A stretch of 64,000 nt of DNA from Streptomyces bauhiniae (GCF_004784475.1 NZ_SRRT01000002.1:1-64000); one strand, 5' to 3'; shown: positions 8,591 through 16,634, counted from the stretch's first letter. The notes: a model not told the origin generated them from the letters alone. Numbers and translations: made by a program.

Positions 8591-9845
8591 CGAGGTGTTC
8601 CTGAGCGGACTGAGCGAGTGGGAACTGGGCGTGCTGGTGTCCTGGGGGACCGACGCGGACTGGGCGCACCCGGCGATGACCCTGCGGGTCCCTGGCTCCG
8701 TTGCGCGCCGACTACTGGCCGACGCGTCGGATCTGTCGTGCAGTGAGACCGGAGAGAGTGACACCGTGGAACAGACCGCGCAGGAGACCGCGCAACCGTT
8801 CGGTCCTGGCGTGTTCGACGACGTACCGGTGCACGCTCGCCGCCCGGTCACGACCGGCGATCTGCGGGCCCTGCATGCCGTCTCGCGAGATTCAGATCAG
8901 CTCTACCTCGTCATGTCCCTCGCGGCCGGTCCGCAGGTGCTGCCCCTGTCGGCGCTGGAAGACGGGGTGGCCGGCGGAGGACGATATGTGATTATCGCGG
9001 TTGCGGACGACGTACCCGATACGCTCGTGGCAGCCTCCTGCGCGGAGTTCACCGAAGCCGAAGCGGACAACAACCCCGGCTCGAGGTCTCCTGTCCACGA
9101 GCCAGGCGATCCGGCCTTCGGCCGTGAACTGGGCACGGCCGAAGGCGAACGGCTGACAGTTCGTCTTGCCCGTAGCTTCCATGACCCCAAGGCCGCGCTA
9201 CGCTCGCTGGTCCTCGCCCGGAACATAGCGGATCTGCGAGACCTGGGGGACGACTGGGACAGATACGAGTCACGCCGCAGCCCGGTCCACTTCAGCGTGT
9301 GGCACGGGCTCCTGGCCATGGAGCAACCGGACCTGCGGCCGTTCCTGCCGGTGTCGGACGACCGATGGGGCGGGTCCGGCTTGCCGCTGGGCATCCTGGC
9401 GGGAGTGCAGGTCTACTCGACGGATGTCACCGGGCGGTACGAGGGCCGGGCCCACTCTCCTGATTGCCAGCACACTCAGAGGGGCCGCGGACTCAGCCGG
9501 TACTACGACCTGGCGACGGTTGAACAGATGCTGGATGCCGAGCGATTCGACCCGTGCAGCAAATGTGGCGGCTACGCCATCCGTCGGCTGACCGCGGCAC
9601 AGGTCGCCTATTACCGTGCGGCGCATCAAGTGCACGACTTGGCCGGACGGGTCCAGTGGTCCACAGGTAACCCGAGCCGCCCTGGCGTGGACTTTGCCTC
9701 GCTCTTGGCCGAAGTGAAAAAGTGGGTCGACACCTCGGCCGACGACTGGTTCGAGGAGCGTAGGGAGTTCAGGGAGTGGAACCACTTCCTCCATCAACTC
9801 CTCCGGCAGGTTCAGACGGCTGCGGGTGGTCGAACAGCTCAGTGA
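8532..9845 (+). CDS. Hypothetical protein with HxxxC...CxxC putative zinc motif
   Basis: A 437-residue protein of unknown function. GTG 8532 is favoured because AAGGGA lies seven to eight bases before it; GTG 8526 and TTG 8493 are alternatives. The N-terminal ~60 residues are acidic and compact (FPEPDPDVRAEHDEVFL). Near residues 310-355 there is HSPDCQH, then about 25 residues later PCSKCGGY, an arrangement like the small metal-binding modules that read HxxxC...PCxxC. The C-terminus is rich in Trp and charged residues (KKWVDTSADDWFEERREFRE). GC content is lower than the surroundings. It forms a two-gene unit with the preceding hypothetical gene, and its 3' end overlaps the convergent marR-type gene by seven bases. 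Confidence 0.65.
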   Translation: MRTLLVRFPEPDPDVRAEHDEVFLSGLSEWELGVLVSWGTDADWAHPAMTLRVPGSVARRLLADASDLSCSETGESDTVEQTAQETAQPFGPGVFDDVPVHARRPVTTGDLRALHAVSRDSDQLYLVMSLAAGPQVLPLSALEDGVAGGGRYVIIAVADDVPDTLVAASCAEFTEAEADNNPGSRSPVHEPGDPAFGRELGTAEGERLTVRLARSFHDPKAALRSLVLARNIADLRDLGDDWDRYESRRSPVHFSVWHGLLAMEQPDLRPFLPVSDDRWGGSGLPLGILAGVQVYSTDVTGRYEGRAHSPDCQHTQRGRGLSRYYDLATVEQMLDAERFDPCSKCGGYAIRRLTAAQVAYYRAAHQVHDLAGRVQWSTGNPSRPGVDFASLLAEVKKWVDTSADDWFEERREFREWNHFLHQLLRQVQTAAGGRTAQ

Positions 9846-10369
9846 CGCCGGTCCGCCGATGCGCCCGGCGGCTCGACCCGTGCCAACCATGTCTTCAGCA
9901 AGGTCTCCAGAGCGGCCGCCTCGGCCGGTGCCAGCAGGTCCAGTAGGCGGCGCTCGTTCTGCATGTGGGCCGCGAACGCCTCGTCGATCAGGTCGTGGCC
10001 CGGCGTGGTAAGGGCGACGATGCGGCCGCGCTGGTCGTCGTGGGAGCGGCGCCGGGTGACGAGGCCGGCGCGTTCCAGGCGGTCGATACGTTTGGTCATG
10101 GCGCCGGTGGTGACCATGGTGTGGGCGGCGAGTTCGCCCGGTGCCCGTTCGTACGGCTCACCGGCGCGGCGTAGGGCGCACAGTACGTCGAACTCGCCTT
10201 CGCTGAGCCCGTAGCGGCCGTAGACCAGGCAGAGTTCCTCGGTGATGCGGGCACCCAAGCGGTGCAGGCGGCCGATCACCCCCTGGGGGGCAATGTCGAG
10301 CTCAGGCCGCTCGCGGCGCCAGTCGGCCTGGATGCGGGCCACGTGGTCCAGCGGTTCGTCGTGTTCCAT
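9839..10369 (-). CDS. MarR-family transcriptional regulator
   Basis: A 176-residue winged-helix regulator with the MarR pattern: a helical dimerisation start, a recognition helix region (ELAAHTMVTTGAMTKRIDRLE) and the charged wing (RRRSHDDQRGRIVALT). It is divergent from an EamA-type exporter gene with only 39 bases between the start codons. Two operator-like palindromes lie in and beside that gap, so it almost certainly represses both itself and the exporter until a ligand binds. A -10-like TAATAT stands eight bases before its ATG, implying a leaderless or nearly leaderless message. Confidence 0.88.
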   Translation of the reverse strand: MEHDEPLDHVARIQADWRRERPELDIAPQGVIGRLHRLGARITEELCLVYGRYGLSEGEFDVLCALRRAGEPYERAPGELAAHTMVTTGAMTKRIDRLERAGLVTRRRSHDDQRGRIVALTTPGHDLIDEAFAAHMQNERRLLDLLAPAEAAALETLLKTWLARVEPPGASADRRH

Positions 10370-10379
10370 GACTCCATAT

Positions 10380-10418
10380 TAGCTTCCGAGGAAGCTATAT
10401 TGCCTTCCATGGAAGCTA
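10380..10418. promoter_or_regulatory. Two tandem MarR operators; leaderless exporter promoter
   Basis: Operator 1 (10380-10397) is TAGCTTCC-GA-GGAAGCTA, a perfect 8-base inverted repeat. Operator 2 (10401-10418) is TGCCTTCC-AT-GGAAGCTA. Their centres are 21 bases apart, two helical turns, so two dimers would sit on the same face. Operator 2 contains the ATG start codon (10409) of the exporter gene in its two-base spacer. TATATT (10396-10401) stands eight bases before that ATG as a -10 box, giving a leaderless transcript. Confidence 0.8.
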
Positions 10419-11335
10419 ACGTGCGGTGGGTGGCGTTGACGGCGGTCGCGCCGATCGCGTGGGGCGCCAACTACTACGTCACCCACCAGTACCTCCCCGC
10501 CGACCAACCGCTCTACGGGGCCGCCTTGCGGGCGCTACCCGCCGGTGTCATCTTGCTCGCCCTGTCGAGGAAGCGCCCATACGGCGTGTGGTGGGGGCGG
10601 TCCGCGCTGCTCGGACTTCTCAACACCAGCGTCTTCTTCGTTCTCGTCTACGCCGCCTCGCAGCTTCTCCCCACCAGCGTCGCGTCCACCGTCATGGCTC
10701 TCTCGCCGCTGACGATGATGCTCATCGCGTGGCCGCTGGTCGCCGAACGCCCGAGCATTCGGAGCCTGTTCGGCGCGGCCGTCGGTCTCGGCGGGGTTTG
10801 CCTGATGCTGCTGACCGGATCGGAGGGGGTGAGTGTGCCGGGTCTACTCGCCTCGGCCGCTGCGATGCTGGTCTCCGCGTTCGGTCACGTACTGACGAAG
10901 CGGTGGGGTACGGGCACGGATGTGCTCGCATCCACCGCCTGGCAGCTCACGGCCGGCGGCCTGCTTCTGCTTCCCGCCGCTGCGGTCATGGAGGGGCCTC
11001 CCCCGGCGTTGACCGGCACCTCTGCCCTCGCGTTCGGTTACGTCTCGCTCGTAGCCACGGCTCTGGCCTTCGTCGCGTGGTTCACCGGCCTACGGCATCT
11101 GCCTGCGGGGACAGTTGGACTGATCGGACTACTCAATCCCGTCACCGGTGCGCTACTCGGCACGGCGGCAGGCGGAGAGGTGCTGGCAGCACAGCAGTGG
11201 TGCGGGCTGGCGCTCGCTCTGGCCGGCGTGGTCTTGGGTCACTCGGCGGGCACTGGCAGCAAGAAGGACAACCGGGGACTAGGCCAGGCCGCATCGGTCC
11301 GGGCGTCCAGTCAGGACGACGCCCTCCGGTGCTAG
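10409..11335 (+). CDS. EamA-family (DMT) transporter
   Basis: A 308-residue inner-membrane protein with about ten hydrophobic helices in two EamA repeats, the drug/metabolite transporter layout. The second half carries the usual VSLVATALAFVAWFTGLRHL and GLLNPVTGALLGTA segments. It is probably an efflux pump whose substrate also inactivates the divergent MarR protein. The start codon lies inside an operator and the mRNA is probably leaderless, since no ribosome binding site precedes the ATG. A polar tail of about 30 residues follows the last helix. Its stop overlaps the convergent MpaB-type gene by four bases. Confidence 0.88.
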   Translation: MEANVRWVALTAVAPIAWGANYYVTHQYLPADQPLYGAALRALPAGVILLALSRKRPYGVWWGRSALLGLLNTSVFFVLVYAASQLLPTSVASTVMALSPLTMMLIAWPLVAERPSIRSLFGAAVGLGGVCLMLLTGSEGVSVPGLLASAAAMLVSAFGHVLTKRWGTGTDVLASTAWQLTAGGLLLLPAAAVMEGPPPALTGTSALAFGYVSLVATALAFVAWFTGLRHLPAGTVGLIGLLNPVTGALLGTAAGGEVLAAQQWCGLALALAGVVLGHSAGTGSKKDNRGLGQAASVRASSQDDALRC

Positions 11336-12264
11336 ACGCGGCGCTGCGGCGACGGTGGCAATAGGTATCTGATCAACGCCGTCACCGCTGCCCCGGCTGG
11401 GGCTACGCACCAGCGTTCCGTGCGGGGGAGGACGGGGAGGCCCAGTTGGTTGCGGGACCAGGTGGGGAGGAGGGAGGCGGCTGCGGTGCCGAGGAGGAGG
11501 TATGGGGGGAGGACGGGTTTGGGGAGGGGTGGGCGTAGGAGGATGTAGTGGACTGCTTCTCGGGTTTGGGGAGTCAGGCGTAGTTCGGGGCGGTAGGCGT
11601 TGAGGGTGTTGTGGAGTTCCGCCACCGTTGTCGGGGGGTTCTTGATGCCGAGCGCGGTGGCTACTCGGGCCATGTCGGTCACGTAGGCGTCTTGGCCCGC
11701 CTCGTTCAGCGGGTGTTTGCCGTAGCGCTGGTGGGCTGCGAGGAAGCAGTACGCCTCGGCGCTGTGGACCCAGGCCAGGAGGTGGGGGTCGGAGGCGTGG
11801 TACGGCTCGCCTTCCGGCGTATGGCCCCGGATGTGCTCGTGGACGGCTCGTACGCGGTCGACGGCTCGCTGGGCGTCGTCCGCCGCGCCGTAGGTGGTGT
11901 ACGCGAGGAACGTGCTCGTGCGGGCGAGGCGGCCCCAGGGGTCGTTGCGGTAGTCGGAGTGGTCGGCCACCGCGGTCATCGCCAGGGGATGCAGGGACTG
12001 GAGGAGCAGGGCGGCCAGGCCGCCGGGGAACATGGACGCGTCGCCGTGGACCACCCGGATCGGGCGGTCCGGGGCGAACCAGCGGGGGCCGGGGGTGCCG
12101 TGGACGTGGCGTCGGCTTTCCGGGCCGTCGGGGCCCGCCACAGCGCGGAAGAGAGCATCGCCTACGCGGCCTCGCAGGCCGGGGCGTGGAGCTGCCGCGG
12201 CCGTCGTCGCTCGCTCCGGTCGCGGTCGGGTGCGCGTGGGTGGGGAGTGGTCGACCATCGACAT
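11332..12264 (-). CDS. MpaB-type oxygenase (DUF2236 family)
   Basis: A 310-residue protein of the DUF2236 family, whose name comes from fungal mycophenolate biosynthesis MpaB and which includes rubber-oxygenase-like proteins that bind haem b. Supporting segments are VVHGDASMFPGG, the Leu-rich LLLQSLHPLAMTAVADHSDY and DPHLLAWVHSAEAYCFLAAH with conserved His residues. Such proteins typically carry out oxidative cleavage in the cytoplasm; the substrate here is unknown. It stands alone, convergent with the EamA gene. A second in-frame ATG follows two codons after the first. Confidence 0.82.
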   Translation of the reverse strand: MSMVDHSPPTRTRPRPERATTAAAAPRPGLRGRVGDALFRAVAGPDGPESRRHVHGTPGPRWFAPDRPIRVVHGDASMFPGGLAALLLQSLHPLAMTAVADHSDYRNDPWGRLARTSTFLAYTTYGAADDAQRAVDRVRAVHEHIRGHTPEGEPYHASDPHLLAWVHSAEAYCFLAAHQRYGKHPLNEAGQDAYVTDMARVATALGIKNPPTTVAELHNTLNAYRPELRLTPQTREAVHYILLRPPLPKPVLPPYLLLGTAAASLLPTWSRNQLGLPVLPRTERWCVAPAGAAVTALIRYLLPPSPQRRV

Positions 12265-12360
12265 GCCCTTGTCCCTCGACTACCACCGAGTGAACACCTG
12301 CGGAGCCGGCGATGCCAGTCGCATCGTTACTGCGTCGCTTCCCGGTCGTACCCTGCGGGG

Positions 12361-12528
12361 TCAGGATGTGCGGCGCAGGTCCCGTACGAGGGCGTAGACC
12401 GCGATGAGGACCATCGCGGCTCCGGCCGGCAGCCAGAGGGGCGATGCCTCGCGGGCCGCCCCGGCGAACAGAAACACGCTGACGAGAACGCCGAGGGCCG
12501 AGATCAAGGTGCTGATGTGCTTGGTCAC
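12361..12528 (-). CDS. Small two-helix membrane protein (hypothetical)
   Basis: A 55-residue product from GTG 12528 (GTG 12555 would add nine residues). Two hydrophobic stretches (LISALGVLVSVFLFAGAA and LPAGAAMVLIAVYALV) are separated by a short loop and the tail is basic (RDLRRTS). No clear ribosome binding site precedes either start. Small proteins of this kind are common next to MpaB and DinB genes in actinomycetes but have no assigned role. Confidence 0.45.
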   Translation of the reverse strand: MTKHISTLISALGVLVSVFLFAGAAREASPLWLPAGAAMVLIAVYALVRDLRRTS

Positions 12529-12618
12529 GAGGACATCATCGGGGACGACGCCCACCGGGAGGAAGGGTAGTGATAACTCGGTGGCGCCGAAACGCAGTTA
12601 CCCGCGAGCATGCGGCGC

Positions 12619-13173
12619 ATGACTGAGCAGCCCGCGCGATGGACCGAAGCGACCGTCTACCCCGACATGTGGGCCGATCCGGACGAAGATCCCCGTGAAG
12701 GTCCCAGCCCGGAGGGCGAGTTGGCGACCCTCCAGGACTTCCTGTCGAACTATCGGCTGACCCTGCGGATGAAGTGCGACGGTCTCGACGCGGCACAGCT
12801 CGCGCTCCGGTCCGTTCCGCCCTCGACCATGTCCCTCCTCGGCCTCGTCCGGCATCTCGCCGAGGTGGAGCGGGACTGGCGGAACTGGATCAGTGAGGAC
12901 GAACCGCTGGCGAAGCTGTACGGCGTGCGGGACGCGGACTTCGAGGGTGCCGTCGGCGAACAGGCCGTGGTGGAGCAGGCGTTCCGCGATCTGGAACGTG
13001 AACAGGCCGCCACCGACGCGGCGTTGGCCGAGCACCCGGATCTGGGAGCACGGGTCGGCAAGGAGGGCATCGCCGTACGGGAGTTGATGGTGCACCGCGT
13101 CGAGGAGTACGCGCGTCACTGCGGCCACGCCGATCTGCTGCGGGAGCGGATCGACGGAAGGGTGGGCCAGTGA
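12619..13173 (+). CDS. DinB-family (DUF664) metal-dependent enzyme
   Basis: A 184-residue four-helix-bundle protein. The three metal-ligand histidines of the DinB/mycothiol-S-transferase fold appear as His in LVRHLAEVERDW and the pair in HRVEEYARHCGHADLLRE. Members without further domains may be thiol-S-transferases acting with mycothiol, but the substrate cannot be told. ATG 12619 and ATG 12610 are both possible starts; neither has a strong ribosome binding site. It is transcribed alone, about 150 bases before the VOC gene. Confidence 0.85.
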   Translation: MTEQPARWTEATVYPDMWADPDEDPREGPSPEGELATLQDFLSNYRLTLRMKCDGLDAAQLALRSVPPSTMSLLGLVRHLAEVERDWRNWISEDEPLAKLYGVRDADFEGAVGEQAVVEQAFRDLEREQAATDAALAEHPDLGARVGKEGIAVRELMVHRVEEYARHCGHADLLRERIDGRVGQ

Positions 13174-13322
13174 GGCCCACACCCTGTAACCTCCCCACGT
13201 GATCACCGGATCGGCGTCGAGCCACGCACAGGACGGTCAGCCGGTGGGCGGCTGACTGCCCGGGGGCCTCCGGGGCGCGCGTAGGTCATCGCGTCCCAGT
13301 CCGAGCCCACCGTGAGGTCAGT

Positions 13323-13697
13323 ATGTCCGTAACGTTCAACCACACCATCGTCGCCGCCAAGGACCGTGAGGAATCGGCCCGGTTCTTCCGGGAGTTGCTG
13401 GAGGTGCCGGCGGCGCCGTCCTGGGGGCCGTTTGTGAATGTGCAGCTCAGTGATGGGGTACTGCTGCAGTTCGCCGAGCCGCCGGTCGAGATCCAGATGC
13501 AGCACTACGCGTTCCTCGTCGACGACGAGCTGTTCGACCGGGCCTACCGGCGGCTCCAGGACGGCGGGGTCGTGCACTGGGCCGATCCGCAGATGCGGCG
13601 GCCCGGCGAGATCAACCATGAGCACGGCGGGCGGGGTGTGTACTTCAAGGACCCCGCAGGTCACGCGATCGAGCTGATCACCCGGCCGTACCTGTAG
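13323..13697 (+). CDS. VOC-superfamily (glyoxalase-like) protein
   Basis: A 124-residue protein with two beta-alpha-beta-beta-beta modules of the vicinal oxygen chelate fold. Metal-ligand positions are visible as His8 (TFNHTIVAAKD), Glu near 52 (LLQFAEPP), His near 61 (QHYAFLVDD) and the Glu in HAIELITRPY at the end. Such proteins are lyases, dioxygenases or antibiotic-binding proteins; nothing nearby decides which. A terminator follows. Confidence 0.88.
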   Translation: MSVTFNHTIVAAKDREESARFFRELLEVPAAPSWGPFVNVQLSDGVLLQFAEPPVEIQMQHYAFLVDDELFDRAYRRLQDGGVVHWADPQMRRPGEINHEHGGRGVYFKDPAGHAIELITRPYL

Positions 13698-13703
13698 CGA
13701 GCT

Positions 13704-13730
13704 GGCCGGGCGCCCCAGAGGTGCCCGGCC
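13704..13730. terminator. Terminator between convergent VOC and GH32 genes
   Basis: GGCCGGGCGC (13704-13713) pairs with GTGCCCGGCC (13721-13730) with one wobble, between the two convergent stop codons, so it can serve both genes. Confidence 0.65.
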
Positions 13731-13738
13731 GCTCAGCC

Positions 13739-16288
13739 TCACTGCCGGTACGAACTCACCTGCCGCACCGTCACCCGGTCCAGCTTCGCCGAGCCCTCCT
13801 CGGCGAACACCTGGACCCCGTCGGACGCCGGGTCGGGGAACACCAGGTCGGTGATGGTCGCCTCGCCGTCGCCCCCGTACACCTCGACCGAGGACCAGTC
13901 GACGAGTATCCGGAGCCGGACCTTGCCGTCGCCCGGCTTCAGCGGGGCGCGCTGCACTCCGGGGAACGACGGGCTGAAGTCCGTGACCCCGGAGTGGGTG
14001 CGGTCGACGTACATCTCGCCGGTGGTGCGGTCGTAGCCGACGACCGTCTCCTCTCCCCCGCTGCCCGTGCGGACCCTGAGGCCGAAGCGGGCGGCGTCGC
14101 GGACGGAGAAGGTGGCCTCGATGTCGAGGGCCTTGCCCTTGGCGGGGAGGGTGCGGGAGGTGTTGGTGACGGTGAGGCCCGTTGTCGTGGTCGGCTGTCG
14201 CCACAGGGTGGAGAGCGCCGGTACCGGCTCACTCATCAGGCGGGCGCGGCCGTCGACGGTGCGGAGGGTCAGGCGGCGGGGGACGGTCTGGGCGCTGCGC
14301 CAGGGGGTGGTGGGGGTGGCGCCGGCGTAGTCGAGACCGGCCATCCAGCCGATCATGTACCGCTGGCCGTCGGGCGCGTCGTTCCAGGTCACGGCCGCGT
14401 AGTGGTCCTTTCCGTAGTCGACCCAGGAGGCGCGGTCGACGGCGGAGCGGGCGGGTGCCTGGGCCGCCGTGAAGCTGTCGGCCATGATGTGGCCCCAGCC
14501 GCCGGTGTTGCGGTCGACCAGTTGGATGCGGGCGGTGCGGCCCTGGTAGGGGCGCAGGTCGAAGGAGACCCAGTCCATCGCCTCGCTGTCGGGCCCGGTG
14601 ACGCTGCGGACGATCTGGCCGTCGACCAGCAGGTTCACCGCAGTCTCGTCGGTGAGGCCCTCGGCGCGGGTATCGGAGAGGACCAGGTGGTCGACGTTGA
14701 GGTGGCCCCAGCGGCCGGTGTTGTCGTCCACGATCCGGATGCGGGCCCGTTTGCCTCTGAGGTCGCGCACGTCCCAGGACGCCCAGTCGAGCGCCTCGGT
14801 GTCGCGGCCGGTGGTGGTGCGGACCGTGCGGCCGTCCACGACGAGTTCGACGGCGGTGCGGTTGGCGGAGGCGGCGGGGTGGTTGCCGCCGCCGACGAGG
14901 AAGTCCAGGTAGTCCTTGTCCAGGGTGAACTCGGGTGAGGTGAGTGTGCCGGTGGCGGTGTCGCCGCCCCGGTAGGTGTTGACCAGGCCGTCGCCGAGCC
15001 AGCCGGAGACCTGCTGCTGGTCGGGGAGGGTGCCAGTGGCCGGTGCGGTGCCGAAGGCGTCGCCGGTGGCGGTCCAGTCGCCGTACGTGCCGCCCTCGAA
15101 GTCGGCGAGGACGGTGCCCTCGGGGGTGGGGCCTCGGTCCACGGCGGTGCCGGGTTCGTGCGGGTGGCGGCCGCCGCCGACCTTGAAGTTGAGGTACGGG
15201 GTGCTCACCGTGAAGCCGGGTGAGGTGAGGGTGCCGGTGCTCGGGTCGCCGCCGTGGAAGCTGTTGGCCAGGCCCTTGCCGTCGAAGCCGGTGACCGTCT
15301 GCTGGCCGTCCACCGCACCGGACGCCGGGCCGGCGCCGAAGGCGGTGCCGGTGGCGGTCCAGTCGCCGAAGCCGGCCCCCTCGAAGTCCTGGACCAGGGT
15401 GCCGGACGGCGGGGTGTAGCTGCCGTCGTCGTCCGGGGTGAACCGGGTGCCGTCGAAGTCGCCGGTGAAGTACTGGGTGCCCGAACCGCCCGCCACCGCG
15501 CCGGGGTTGACGTTGGTGACCAGGACCCACTTGACCTTGCGCGGGTTGCCGTCGACGGCGAGGGGGAAGAGGTCCGGGCACTCCCAGACGCCGCCGGTCG
15601 CCCCCGCAGGACCGAAGTCGCTCAGCAGCTTCCAGTCCTTGAGGTTCTTGGAGGTGTAGAAGCGGACCTTGCGCTCGGTGGGCAGCGCGACCGTCATCAG
15701 CCAGCTCTTGGTCGGCGCGTACCACTGGACCTTGGGGTCGCGGAACTCGGTGGAGCCGATGTCCAGTACGGGATTGCCCTGGTACTTGGTCCAGGTGCGG
15801 CCTCGGTCGGTGCTGTAGGCGAGGGACTGGGCCTGCTTGCCGCCGTCTCTGAAGGCGCTGGTGTACACGGCGACCATCGGCGGATTGCCCGGCGTGCCGA
15901 AGCCGCTGGTGTTGTCCCGGTCGACCACCGCGCTGCCGGAGAACACCATCTCCTTGTCGTCGTGGGACAGCGCGAGCGGGAGCTGCTTCCACTGCACGAG
16001 GTCGGTGCTCACCGCGTGGCCCCAGGACATGTCGCCCCAGGAGTTGCCACCTGGGTTGTACTGGTAGAAGAGGTGGTATTCGCCCTGGTAGTACACGAGA
16101 CCGTTGGGGTCGTTCATCCAGTTCTTCTCGGGGGTGAAGTGGAACTGGGGGCGGTAGGTCTCGGTGTACGGCGGTGCGTCGGCGGCTGCCGCCGGCGGGG
16201 TGAGCGAGGTGGCCGCCAGGGCGCAGGCGGACAGTGCCGCCGCAATCAGCCAGGCGCGGGCGTGCCGCGCTCCACGTACGGAGCTCAT
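13739..16288 (-). CDS. Secreted GH32 exo-fructanase (levanase/inulinase) with nested modules
   Basis: An 849-residue exported enzyme hydrolysing fructose polymers. Residues 1-37 are a signal peptide (AWLIAAALSACALAA). The GH32 propeller shows nucleophile Asp60 in WMNDPNG, RDP at 183-185 and the acid Glu236 in WECPD. The propeller is interrupted near 290: module A starts (about 299-382), is itself interrupted by a complete paralogous module B (about 392-540), then resumes (about 549-610). The propeller then continues (WVDYGKDHYAAVTW) and the C-terminal beta-sandwich runs to the end. The two modules share GDWTATG, TGTLTSP and WGH landmarks. An RBS (GGAG) precedes ATG 16288. A LacI-type operator pair lies upstream, shared in type with the divergent fructose importer. 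Confidence 0.92.
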   Translation of the reverse strand: MSSVRGARHARAWLIAAALSACALAATSLTPPAAAADAPPYTETYRPQFHFTPEKNWMNDPNGLVYYQGEYHLFYQYNPGGNSWGDMSWGHAVSTDLVQWKQLPLALSHDDKEMVFSGSAVVDRDNTSGFGTPGNPPMVAVYTSAFRDGGKQAQSLAYSTDRGRTWTKYQGNPVLDIGSTEFRDPKVQWYAPTKSWLMTVALPTERKVRFYTSKNLKDWKLLSDFGPAGATGGVWECPDLFPLAVDGNPRKVKWVLVTNVNPGAVAGGSGTQYFTGDFDGTRFTPDDDGSYTPPSGTLVQDFEGAGFGDWTATGTAFGAGPASGAVDGQQTVTGFDGKGLANSFHGGDPSTGTLTSPGFTVSTPYLNFKVGGGRHPHEPGTAVDRGPTPEGTVLADFEGGTYGDWTATGDAFGTAPATGTLPDQQQVSGWLGDGLVNTYRGGDTATGTLTSPEFTLDKDYLDFLVGGGNHPAASANRTAVELVVDGRTVRTTTGRDTEALDWASWDVRDLRGKRARIRIVDDNTGRWGHLNVDHLVLSDTRAEGLTDETAVNLLVDGQIVRSVTGPDSEAMDWVSFDLRPYQGRTARIQLVDRNTGGWGHIMADSFTAAQAPARSAVDRASWVDYGKDHYAAVTWNDAPDGQRYMIGWMAGLDYAGATPTTPWRSAQTVPRRLTLRTVDGRARLMSEPVPALSTLWRQPTTTTGLTVTNTSRTLPAKGKALDIEATFSVRDAARFGLRVRTGSGGEETVVGYDRTTGEMYVDRTHSGVTDFSPSFPGVQRAPLKPGDGKVRLRILVDWSSVEVYGGDGEATITDLVFPDPASDGVQVFAEEGSAKLDRVTVRQVSSYRQ

Positions 16289-16401
16289 GACATCTCCTGT
16301 GCTGCGGTCGGCCCCGCGGCGGAGCGTGACGCGCGGGGCGCACGGGTCCGGGAAGGAGTGGGCAGGCCGCCGGTGCCGTCGTCCCTGGCGTCGGCGGGAG
16401 A

Positions 16402-16431
16402 TGTCATCGTTGACTCATGTCAACGATGACA
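16402..16431. promoter_or_regulatory. Operator pair upstream of the GH32 gene
   Basis: Two copies of the palindrome TGTCAWCGWTGACA, at 16402-16415 and 16418-16431, lie 16 bases centre to centre. Together they also form a perfect 13-base inverted repeat around a four-base spacer. The central CG is typical of LacI-family operators. The likely ligand is the LacI protein encoded at 19726-20751. Confidence 0.78.
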
Positions 16432-16440
16432 GCGAGCGGG

Positions 16441-16591
16441 TGCGTCGATGATGCGGCAGGGACAGGGGCGCGTCAACGGTTCGCGCGCGGGCGTTCGTTG
16501 GCCGGTTCACGGCGTACGGCAGAAGCCGCTTACGTTTCCGATTTGTGACAGGCACAGGGCATTGACGCCGCCGTGAGGGGCCGTCCATAGT
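16441..16591 (+). promoter_or_regulatory. Divergent intergenic core with importer promoter
   Basis: TTGACG (16562-16567) and CATAGT (16586-16591), 18 bases apart, form a good promoter for the fructose importer operon. Transcription would start near 16598, just before the downstream operator pair. The rest of the stretch between the two operator pairs shows no gene. The GH32 promoter must overlap the first operator pair, where a TTGACA is visible on the minus strand without a clear -10. Confidence 0.6.
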
Positions 16592-16604
16592 CCTCGCCAT
16601 GCCG

Positions 16605-16634
16605 TGTCAACGATGACATAAGTCAACGATGACA
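16605..16634. promoter_or_regulatory. Operator pair upstream of the fructose importer
   Basis: TGTCAACGATGACA (16605-16618) and the near copy AGTCAACGATGACA (16621-16634) repeat the 16-base spacing seen before the GH32 gene. They sit just downstream of the predicted transcription start, where a bound LacI protein would block elongation. Confidence 0.78.

Noticed and set aside
13739-16288. The repeated modules in the GH32 gene as an assembly duplication
   Set aside because: The copies differ throughout at the protein level and the second lies inside the first, which a tandem assembly error would not produce.
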